From Rhodamnia argentea (Eukaryota; Streptophyta; Magnoliopsida; Myrtales; Myrtaceae), in assembly GCF_020921035.1 (NCBI RefSeq), contig NC_063153.1:14322001-14386000 (forward strand): a stretch of DNA of 64,000 nt, in the 5' to 3' direction. Positions 55,329 to 64,000 of this stretch are shown one piece after another. Both the position numbers and the translations under genes were made by a program. Position 1 is the stretch's first letter. Each line of letters opens with the position of its first letter. Below the pieces are notes generated by a model, which saw only the letters and a program-made list of their open reading frames with translations, was not told the DNA's origin and made no database searches.

Positions 55329-56824
55329 TGTCCAAGGATGATATGTCCAGGTGCCTCACAGACATGATTGATCCATTTCGGTTCTTTCTTATTCTTAGTT
55401 AGATCATGTCCCAATTCTGCCCTGAACTCTCTTTTTTCCTCCTATGAAAACTCCTAATTTTAGGTCTTATCCCAATTTTACCATCCAATCTCAATTGTAC
55501 CCTAAATTTTTTTTATCATTTCATAAAAAAATCACAAATTTTTAATTGAGTCACAAATTTGCCCCCATTAACCCTCCATCCAAAATTCTCGTTAACAAAT
55601 GAGAAATGAAAAACTCCCAAGCATAAGCTATTTGAGCGTCCCGATCGCAAGCTCTTTGACTATGAGAGATGGAACATTCCCAAGCATAAGAAATCGAAGA
55701 TCGAGCGCAAAATTACTACGGAGGGTCAATGGAGGCAGATTTAGGATTTAAGTGAAAGTTGATAATCTTTTATGAGACAAAAAAAAAAAAGGACAGAATT
55801 GGTACTGAACCTAAAGTTGAGAGCTTTTTATGTAAAAAAAAATAAATTATGATAAAATTGGGGCTAGACTTAAAGTTGAGAGTTTTTTATGGGATAAAAA
55901 AAGTTTGTGATAGAATTGAGACTACACGTGAAATGGAGGTTTTTTTTATGAGGCAAAAGACATAATTGAGATAAGAATTAAAGTCGGAAATTTGTTTTAG
56001 GGTACGAGCCTATAAATTTGTGAAGACTAAAACCCAACTTTTAACTCTAGAATATATAACAATTGGAGATAGTTTCAGAGAAAGAGATAGAGTGGGGGCA
56101 ATAATGTTTCGACAGATGAAGCAATCATTGCCATTTCATGTGAGCTGCTCAGTAAAATAGATATCTGGACACGTTGTCATCAATTCACCGTTTTTTTTTT
56201 TTTTGTCGATAATTCATCAATTTGTTATGTACTTTATTGAATTTCCATTTTCTCTTCATTTAACCAGTTTTTGTTTTTATGTTTAATTCTTTTGTGTTTT
56301 TCATTGGAGGTATAACGAGATATGTAGAAAGTGACGAACGGAATTAATTAGTGTGAGAAGAGTGATTTTTTTTTTCTTTCTTTTTTTTTTACCACTTCGA
56401 CGACGGAGGAAAATCGATATAAAGTAAAAAATTCTCGAATTTTTCCATTGTTCCCACTCGTTTCCTGCGACGATTCGTAAGTTTTTCGAAAAGAAGAAGA
56501 AGATCGTGTCCAAATATGAAACGGTCGAAGGAAGACGGTATGTGCATCGCTCGTCTCTTGTCCGCACAAAGCATTGAATAGAATTTGGCAATATTACAGG
56601 AAGAGGCACGATATTCCATGCCATTCGGACCTGTCTCTTCTCTCGTCCTCCTCAAATATTCCTTGAATAAAACAATATATCCCAAAATAATTAATGTGTT
56701 TTGGGATCTTCCTCTGCTGAGAAAAACGAAATATTTATGGCCTTTTCAATGGTTAGAAATTTTTCGACCAAAAAAAAAATGGTTAGAAAAAATTTATTTA
56801 TTATATTTTCTTGAGGGTTGATTA
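55329..56824. other. Repeat-derived intergenic DNA
   Basis: At about 55440-55990 a foldback-like structure is built from repeats of ATAAAATTGGG- and AAAGTTGAGAG-type units and their inverses. The rest is AT-rich. Open frames near 56300-56685 lie on low-complexity sequence and I do not support them. Confidence 0.45.
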
Positions 56825-57082
56825 GGGCGCTCATGACAACATTTGTACTATAGAAATCAATTTATATTTCTGGGCAGAAGTTGATTTCTCTACTTCTCAA
56901 ATTCTGAAGAGAATTAAATTTCTTTTACTTCTTTAAGTGGTTTCAAAACTACTTGCGGAGCAAAAAAAAAATAATAATAAATTACTCCATAAGTGGAAAA
57001 ATGAAGTTGCGTAATCAAGCGGATTTCTGTTCCAAGCTTCTCAAATAGAAATTCTACTCCACAAGTGTTGTCATGCGCGCCC
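56825..57082. mobile_element. Tourist-like (PIF/Harbinger) MITE with TTA target duplication
   Basis: The terminal inverted repeats GGGCGCTCATGACAACA and GGGCGCGCATGACAACA (right end in reverse complement) bound a 258-bp AT-rich element. TTA occurs directly outside both ends (56822-56824 and 57083-57085), the PIF/Harbinger signature. Confidence 0.8.
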
Positions 57083-57766
57083 TTATATATTGGCTTTTAG
57101 AGGTTCTTTTAGACTTAATATATTGATTTTGAAATCCTTTCTAGGGATAATTTACCATTCCTATAATTTTCATAACCGTACAGTTTATTTTCTTTCGAGG
57201 CTACTTCCCTAAATGTAACAGTTGTAAGCGTATATCTTCCATAGAGTTATTTTACACTAATAATTAACACTGATAAAATCACCACATCCAACAAAAGATC
57301 CAATACCTTTCTCGATCTGTTTTGGCTGATCTTATGAGCGTTGTCTTTCTTCGCCTGATAACTTAAATCCCTCGGATGGATTAGCATTTGCTAATTATCT
57401 TCCACAAAGATATTAATCTGCAAAGATAGTAATCGACACCATCTTAATTTATCTCCTCCCTTAAACTTACTATGACCTTGATCGCAGTTCATGACTGATG
57501 GATAATGCATCTCTTCTGGACCTTTCATGCGGCCACCAATCAATGTCTGGCTAGCTAGTTTTCTCCCACAGCTTGGCTTATGTTGGCTTCATATCAAACT
57601 CAAACTAGCTAAATTATTGCAAAAGAGGTGGGGGTAAACAATTTTTTTTTTTTTGGAAGATAAGAGTTTTGAAAAGACAGGGTCAGCTTTTTTATTCACC
57701 CCCTTCTGGTATTTTTTTTTTGTCTCTTTAACATCTACTTGGGTCCTTCAGGAAAACAAGAACACT

Positions 57767-57772
57767 CACGTG
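57767..57772. promoter_or_regulatory. G-box CACGTG upstream of the GATA factor
   Basis: CACGTG about 200 bp before the ATG at 57975. Class-B GATA genes GNC and CGA1 are known to be controlled by light signalling through PIF-type bHLH factors, which bind G-boxes. Its function here is inference. Confidence 0.45.
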
Positions 57773-57850
57773 AACGACTTGGTAGGGATCACTCTGGTAC
57801 TCTTTCCTTTAAAAGAGCCTGAACAGTCTTTAACATAAGCCCTTTTTGCC

Positions 57851-57872
57851 CTCTCTCTCTCTCTCTCTCTCT
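57851..57872. repeat. (CT)n microsatellite in the GATA leader
   Basis: Eleven CT units followed, after a short break, by TTC repeats, about 100 bp before the start codon. Confidence 0.85.
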
Positions 57873-57974
57873 ATCTGTTCTTCTTCTTCTTCTTCAGGTT
57901 TCCTTCCACTTTTGCCTGAAAAGGGTTCATTTTTGCTTCTTCTCTTTGTGATCTGGTCCGCTTGATCTCTCTAA

Positions 57975-59505
57975 ATGGATTCAGCTAATTACGGTATAAT
58001 ACTGCCTTCGCGCCTTGTTCTTGACCTTAATGAGGATCATCAGAGCCATGAACTCTTCTTGATGAGCCCACCGAAATCCGAAGTTTCATCTTCATCGTCC
58101 GTCCCTCTCTCATCGCCAAGTCCCATCTTCTACAACTTATTAGGTCAAGATCTTCAAGGTGGGTCATGCAAATGTGAAGATCATCGTCAGCATGAGAAGC
58201 TCCAACACCCTCAGGAGGTAAATACTAAATAAGAAATCCACTAATCAAAGTATATACACATGGACATATGTGTGTGTGTATAGTTGCACTTACGAATGTT
58301 TCTAGTCATTTTTCGACATCTGGAAAACTTCACATGTGCAGGTTGATCACGAGCCCGTTTCGCGAGGAGAGTCTTATGGTGGTCATGGACTCAACATAAC
58401 CTTGTGGAAGAATGGAGGAGGAGGAGGAGGAGGAGGAGGAGTGAGAGATGAGAGCGACCAAGCAGACAAGTATTATTCGGTGAAGTGGATGTCTTCCAAG
58501 ATGAGGATCATGAAGAAGATGATGAGCTCAGATCACCATGAACAATCACGGGACAACGCACCGATGATGACTAGTGGTTCAATTTCAGCTGGTGGCGATC
58601 ACAAGTTGTTCGTCGAAGATCACAAGCGATTGCCATCATCGTCTTCTCTCGAGACTGATAGCAGCAGCAACAGCTCCTCCTACAACGCCAACCCAATTAG
58701 GGTTTGCTCAGATTGTAACACCACCAAGACTCCACTTTGGAGGAGCGGGCCGAGAGGTCCAAAGGTATGTAATAATATGACCTACTATAGCTTTAACTAA
58801 ATGTCATCAAATTCAAGTTGCTCTCTAGTAGTAGATTCGACAAAAGTATCATGGATGGTGCAGTAGTTAACGTATTCAAAGCTTCTCCTGAGCTGAAATG
58901 TTCAGATATATCGTAATCAATGTCAAAATTAGTTTTTTTAATTGAATTTTTGTTTTCTGAGTTTGAGATAGATCATAAAGATTTTAATTGTAGTCGAGTT
59001 AATTATTGTATAATTACACTTGAGTTCTTTTATGTGATGTTGAGTTCCACTAATTTTTCATGTTATCTTGGCTCAACTCGACTCGATCTATGACCTCAAA
59101 AAATTAATGCTTGACTTTTCATTTCTCAACTCCGTCCAGTCTCTCTGCAATGCTTGCGGGATCCGGCAAAGGAAGGCAAGACGAGCCATGGCTGCTGCAG
59201 CTGTGGCTGCCACGGACAGTGGAGCTCTTCCTCCGGCCACAACGCTATCTCCAAAGAGCAAGTTGAAACAACACAACAACCAAAGGTCGAGCAGGGCCGC
59301 AGGTTGCGGACAAGAGCCAATAAAAAAGAAGCGCAAAGCAAAACCGCATAATAATCATGCATCGACCGGTGGAAGAAAGCTTTGCTTGGAAGAGTTCGCC
59401 ATAAGGTTGAGCAAGCACTTAGCTTTCCAGCGAGTATTCCCTCAGGAAGAGAAGGAAGCTGCGATCTTGCTCATGGCTTTATCATATGGACTGGTTCATG
59501 GCTGA
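57975..59505 (+). CDS. Class-B GATA transcription factor with LLM domain (GNC/CGA1, GATA21/22 type), 343 aa
   Basis: Exons 57975-58217, 58342-58764 and 59140-59505; all junctions are GT-AG and in phase. The zinc finger spans the second intron: Cys203-X2-Cys206-X18-Cys225-X2-Cys228 (CSDCNTTKTPLWRSGPRGPK, then SLCNACGIRQRKARRA), the C-X2-C-X18-C-X2-C plant type IV finger. The C-terminus ends AAILLMALSYGLVHG, with the LLM motif (332-334) that defines class-B GATAs with this domain. Before the finger lie Ser-rich segments and a nine-Gly run encoded by GGA repeats; after it a basic KKKRK. In Arabidopsis the orthologues bind GATA motifs and promote greening, chloroplast development and cytokinin responses downstream of light and gibberellin signalling. 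GATA21 versus GATA22 cannot be decided from sequence alone. The gene looks intact. Confidence 0.93.
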
Positions 59506-60969
59506 TGACAACGGCGATGACGATCAGTCTGCAAGAAAGAGACAAAGTTTTTCTTACCAAAACGGTTTGGTTCACATATTTTCTTTTAGTACTTGAGCAA
59601 CATTATCAGGAAGCGACATGTTTTACTTAGTTTGAATCAATGTAGGTTGGAGCGGGTGAGTTGGAGGGGAAACAACCAAAACCAGATGAGGATTAGTGAG
59701 CTGAATAATAATAATAATAATAACAATGTATAAGACATGATAATAAAGTGTTGAGTGATGTGGTCTCGTCAGGAAATTTTTTTTTTTTTTGGTCGAAGTA
59801 CTTCAGCAGGTTGCTAACCAAAGTATGGATCTCCTGTTTATTTACATGTTTGTTTTCAAGGTTATCAAGAAGAGAATTGATTTGAAAAGATCTAGTTATT
59901 TTATGTCCCCTTATATGTTCTTGTTTTATTCTGGCTCACTATATCTGTTTTCTTAGATCAGATCGGTCCAATATGAAATCCATGTGATCTTATGTTCACA
60001 TACGCGGCACATATTAGAATTTTTCGTGGTTGCTTGCTGGTCCATAAATTATATTGGTGTGCTCATCTTCAGGACATGCAATCAAATATCGCGCATTTAA
60101 TGACTTTATGTAACCAGATGATCACTACCTAAGATACACAAGCACGTAAAAAATGTAACTGTTAGTTAAAGAGTTTCCACTTTGGGATGTTCTAGCAACT
60201 TTTGTCCACTCCTTAAAATTGTGGCTGGATTTTTTCCAGCTAGGGTTTCGAGTCTTGCTATCTTTGGAGTACGATAGAGTTAAGCAGGAAAGACAAGCGA
60301 CAGCAAGTCTCTTCTTTAAAGCTAGCTACGAGCTTAGCTAAATAAGTGAAAACCACGGATCAAATTCAATCATGATGGTGATAATTCAGGCAGGCCCATA
60401 ACAGTTTTTATTTTTTTTTGGCTGGCTCTGAGCACCTCAGAGGAAAAAGCACCTAAAAGATAGTACCCATTTGTCTCAGACGTTGTCTGTACACGAGTCT
60501 GATCGGTAATCTTCAATTCGGGTTGTCCCAAGTGGAAGAGAAAGGCCATAGGTTTGTATGCTCACGATGGGGAAGAACCATGCATGGCATTGATCGTATA
60601 TTTTACTTTTTCTTCTGTGTGCATGTGTAAAGTTATATCAGAAGTTCAGAACCAGATGGTCCCAAGCTGCAAGAGTAAAGATACAATGGCTGTGGAGTGG
60701 AGAAGAAGCTAAAAGCACAGAAAAAGGGCAGGTGATGGATAAGGGTTTTTTTGTTAATCAAAGCTTGATTTTTCTCATGCAGGGTTGTGAGCTTTTCAGA
60801 GATGAGCAAACCTTTTATCATGGCATATCTCATAACTTTTACACGAGGAGAGCTAGAAACCCTAATTTGAGCAAGTTGATGTTTGAAATTCAGCCGGACA
60901 ACCTTCGAATACGATGTTGCGGCTCTGATAAAGCGTTTGATTGCATTTCAAAGGCCACGACGCTTTTAA
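59506..60969. other. GATA 3' flank and intergenic DNA
   Basis: Contains an AAT microsatellite (about 59704-59725) and a poly(A) signal. Further on it is ordinary AT-rich DNA. The open frame at 60732-60995 runs into the MITE and is not supported. Confidence 0.5.
59742..59747 (+). terminator. Putative poly(A) signal AATAAA of the GATA gene
   Basis: AATAAA about 240 bp after the stop codon, within an AT-rich, T-run-flanked region. Plant poly(A) signals are degenerate, so this is only a likely site. Confidence 0.4.
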
Positions 60970-61203
60970 GGCTCCATTTGTTTCCGAAAAAATGAATGAT
61001 TTGAAAAATATTTTCTTAAAACTGATCCCTTATATCATCTACAAAAACGAATAAACAAAAAACATTTAATGAGAATATTTAGATATAATTTACTATTGAC
61101 AATGAAAATATTTTTTATTGACTAATTATTTCATGTGATACAAGCGATCATTTTTTGAAAAATATTTTCTAAATCTCCCATTTTTCGTGAAAATAATGGA
61201 GCC
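60970..61203. mobile_element. Tourist-like MITE with TAA target duplication
   Basis: The ends GGCTCCATTTGTTTC and GGCTCCATTATTTTC (right end in reverse complement) bound a 234-bp AT-rich element with TAA directly outside both (60967-60969 and 61204-61206). Non-coding. Confidence 0.75.
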
Positions 61204-61700
61204 TAAAGATATAACAAAACAATTGAAATAATGTCGGTGCTCATTCTTGTAATAAAACAACACTACACAATCACAACCCTAAAGAATATATCTAGATGAA
61301 ACAAACTTCTCAGATGAGCACATGGATGAAAATATACATTAATTTGTAGTACATTCCAGCAGTTTTCTTTAATGATATCGGGATTTTCTCATGTCGATTG
61401 TTTCGCGCCTCCAATCTACTTAGGTTCTGAATGCACTAAGATGGAATCAAAACTTAGGTTATTATAGTAAAGCTATTGAAGTAATGTATAGAAAAGGGTG
61501 TTACGTAATGAAAGACTGGCATCATTAGCATGGAAATGCTTGGAGGGAGTTTAACCATTTGGGAGTCCTATCAAAGTTTTGGGTTATCAGCTCCTTGATT
61601 ATTGTACTCTGTAATGAATTAGTGCCTTGTTCGAGGAATCCTATAATTCATTTGGGTTAGCTCACGTAATCAATCCGAATTTGGAGTGTAATGAGCCCGC
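61204..61700. other. Intergenic DNA between two MITEs
   Basis: Nothing recognised; AT-rich with no sustained open frame. Confidence 0.4.
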
Positions 61701-61703
61701 TTA

Positions 61704-61958
61704 GGGCCTGTTTAGTAACAATTATGTTTTTGAGAATAATTTCTGAGCATAAATGATATTTTCTCGTTCTGCTCCCCGGAACAAAGAAGTAGATTTTTTT
61801 TACTTCTTGTTTTCGTTCCAAATTTATTTCATAACCGCTAATTTATTTCTAAAAATAGAAAATTTAACCGACGTTACCAAACGGATTGCTATTCTTTTTC
61901 TATTTCTGAGAACAAAATAACGGGAATCAAAGAAACATGAACATTATCAAACAGTCCC
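61704..61958. mobile_element. Tourist-like MITE with TTA target duplication
   Basis: The ends GGGCCTGTTTAGTAAC and GGGACTGTTTGATAAT (right end in reverse complement) bound 255 bp. TTA flanks both sides (61701-61703 and 61959-61961). The element resembles plant GGGCCTGTTTGG MITEs. Confidence 0.8.
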
Positions 61959-62277
61959 TTAATTTATCATAATTCAAAATGCGTGAAAGCTTATGTACTG
62001 GTATTTCTGCATAGAAAAAAAAGGGAGCAAACATGCGATTTTACCCTTAGAGCCTTTTGTTAATCAACTAATGAAGGAAAATCGTGCAGTTCCCAATGCA
62101 TTGATTATCTTAGTCTATCTTTAAATCGTTGTTTTGAAGATTGAATTTATTGTAAAATATTCGTCTTAACAAGTGCTCTAGTGATCCAAGCTGTTTGCCA
62201 AGCACCTCCTAAAAGCTATAGCATCCTCTTCAAAAATGGGGAGCTGGTTGCTCGCTTATTTTATCAAACAATCTAGG

Positions 62278-62955
62278 GAAAATTCCATATAAGGGTCCAA
62301 AATGTTCTCATTTTTTCTAATAAGAGTATGAAGTATATCTTATTTCAAAAAAGGGCATGAAGTGCCCCCTTTATTTAAAAAAAAAAAAGGGAACATAATC
62401 AAGGGCATTTTTGTCATTTAATATTTTGATTTCTTTTTCCTTTTTTTCTTCCCATTTCTTTTTTTTTTCCTTGTTTCGGCTGTGGCGACCCTCTCACCGC
62501 AACCGACAAGGGTTTGGGTGAGGGCCGGCTTCGCCTCGCCCAAGCTAGTTGTCCCTCGCGGCCGTCAAGGGTGACCCCGCCTTGATGGCCATAGGCGAGG
62601 CGACCCTTGCTGGGGCCTCGCTCGGTCACCTTGATGGCTGGGAGGAATGAAACAACGATCATCGGCAAGACTTCTTTGCTCGAACAAAATACCATTTGTC
62701 ATCGTCTACCCCCAGTCATCGTCCCATGGCGGCTATTGAGGCATCCGGGCGAGGCCTTGGCAAGGCGAGCCCTCGTCGGCTGGAACATAGGGAAAAACCA
62801 AAGGAAAAAAAATGAAAAAAAAGGAAAAAGAAATCAAAATAGTAAATGATGAAAATGTTCTTGATCAAGCCTCTGCTTTAAAATAAAAAGGGCACTTCAA
62901 GTTTTATTTGAGAAAATAAGAGCATTTTAAATCTTTATTTGGAATTTTCTCAACA
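62278..62955. mobile_element. TIR element with long GC-rich core
   Basis: The left end GGAAAATTCCATATAAGGG and the right end in reverse complement GAAAATTCCAAATAAAG are inverted. The GGGCATTTTTGTCATTTA part is mirrored as AAATGATGAAAATGTTCTT. The core 62480-62790 is GC-rich, with repeats of GGCGAGGC and its inverse. Related to the single end at 16968. Open frames in the core are composition artefacts. Confidence 0.6.
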
Positions 62956-63698
62956 GCCTATAAAGAAAATTAAAAAATGAAAATCTTGAAAAGGAGCCTT
63001 TTTCACAAGAGGTTTTTTTCAAAAGTACTTGAAGTGAATACTTTGATTATAAATAAGCTTTGTTAGCTTAACTTGCTCAAAATTTGAGTTCATATCATCA
63101 CATTTTCATATTTCATTGGAATCAGATATAAATTTGTGTGTTTTGGATTTTTTTTTTTTTGAAATACAAAGGTATCATACATGGAATTTGTCAATTAACG
63201 GATTTTTAGGGTCATTCAATGGCCGAAATTCCATACAATAAGATTATACGAAGTACTAGGCAATCGGAGGAAGATTGTCATGTTTTTTTTTGGAATATGC
63301 TTACATGATAGTTTTTTTTTTCTACTTTGAAATTGATAACATGTTGTGAACTATAAAAAATAAATTTAAAAATTATTATGAGTCTACTTTTTCAAGAATT
63401 TATGACAAGCAACATGTTGTTATTCTCATTATTTCTCACAGCTATCAATTTTTTTTTTGCTAGCAATGTTTTTTTTTTTTTAATATCAATATTACTAGTT
63501 AGAAAAGAATTTTATTTGGAAATATGGTTTTCTTTCACATAAAGAAACTCTTGTTTCATAGCAAAGTAGCAGACTCTCAATCCCATGTTTAGCTGTTAAC
63601 CACGATTAATCATCAGATAATTGTGTCTGAATCGAGTTAATCCCACGCACTTGCAAGTACGGGATAAAAGTTGAATCTTGGATAGCCCCCGTTTTCAA
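62956..63698. other. Upstream region of the last gene
   Basis: AT-rich with many T runs. It presumably includes the promoter and leader of the gene starting at 63699; no clear TATA box could be chosen. Confidence 0.4.
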
Positions 63699-63837
63699 AT
63701 GGAGTCCCATCCTCCTCCTCCCCCACCTCCGCCGCCACCGCCGCCGCCATCTGACGTGCCTTCTCCAACGGGATTGCTCGCAGCTCGTTTCAAGCCCGTA
63801 TGGCGCCTTCTCTTGATTTCAAACCTCGCCCTCGGTG
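63699..63837 (+). CDS. First exon of a proline-rich, membrane-anchored protein (partial, runs off window)
   Basis: The ATG at 63699 opens a frame with MESH, a run of 13 Pro (codons CCT/CCC/CCG), a Ser/Pro linker and then RFKPVWRLLLISNLALG, a basic residue cluster followed by a hydrophobic segment typical of a membrane anchor. A donor GTCAGT after 63837 (phase 1) ends the exon, and no further coding sequence is seen before the window ends. I do not recognise the family. The switch to GC-rich, complex sequence from AT-rich flanks supports a real exon. Confidence 0.55.
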
Positions 63838-64000
63838 GTCAGTTCGCTTCTCTGTTCCTCTCTATCTTCGCTATCTAATCCTGCATTCTTGGTTTTGGTG
63901 GTGTCGCTTTGCATTTGACCTGTTAAGGTCACTTTAACTTTCTGTTTCTCACGTTAGAAGTGTTGCCATGTCGAAGAAGTTTCGATCTTTTCGCACGTTG

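Larger units (their letters stand above)
57083..57974. other. Promoter and leader region of the GATA factor
   Basis: AT-rich upstream sequence with a G-box at 57767, a TTTAAAA stretch near 57808 and a CT microsatellite in the probable leader (57851-57872) followed by TTC repeats. No other gene. Confidence 0.5.

Overview
This is a plant nuclear window, almost certainly from a core eudicot. Genes carry many short AT-rich GT-AG introns, untranslated leaders hold CT and GA microsatellites, the gene families are plant ones (GH35 beta-galactosidases, a class-B GATA factor, LRR receptor-like protein debris), and intergenic DNA is AT-rich and full of small terminal-inverted-repeat elements. The style of those repeats reminds me of Myrtaceae such as Eucalyptus, but that is an impression and not a proof. 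No bacterial-type features, rRNA genes, intact tRNA genes or CRISPR arrays were seen.

Layout. 0-2.6 kb: an intronless, very GC-rich gene for an acidic protein I cannot name (472-1107). 2.6-6.5 kb: a six-exon gene for a conserved-looking protein of about 703 aa, with an E2F-type site just upstream of its ATG and a one-base frame conflict at its last intron. 8.4-32 kb: a cluster of three beta-galactosidase genes with 18 coding exons each: A (minus, 9207-13486, open), B (plus, 20088-24594, broken by a 4-nt deletion in exon 11) and C (minus, 27257-31859, open). A and B are arms of a large inverted duplication (about 8.7-16.3 kb against 18.0-25.1 kb). C is an older copy lying tail-to-tail with B. 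Remnants of an LRR receptor-like protein gene sit downstream of the BGAL copies and were duplicated with them.

32-57 kb: no convincing gene. It is a repeat-rich zone with further copies of the BGAL upstream block that lack any BGAL, a recent 2.3-kb direct tandem duplication (36.6-41.3 kb), older segmental duplications (35.8-44.6 kb), TIR and foldback elements, a solo LTR with a clean 5-bp target duplication (53605-53945), a hAT-like element and a fragment of a plastid-type tRNA-Leu(CAA). 58-59.5 kb: a three-exon class-B (LLM-domain) GATA transcription factor of the GNC/CGA1 type. 60-63 kb: MITEs and a TIR element with a GC-rich core. 63.7 kb: the first exon of a proline-rich, membrane-anchored protein whose gene runs off the window.

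The genes do not form one pathway. The BGAL cluster acts on cell-wall galactans, and the GATA factor belongs to the light, cytokinin and chloroplast programme. I found no evident new multi-gene system. The most informative features are structural: how the BGAL locus was duplicated, inverted, decayed and invaded by mobile elements.
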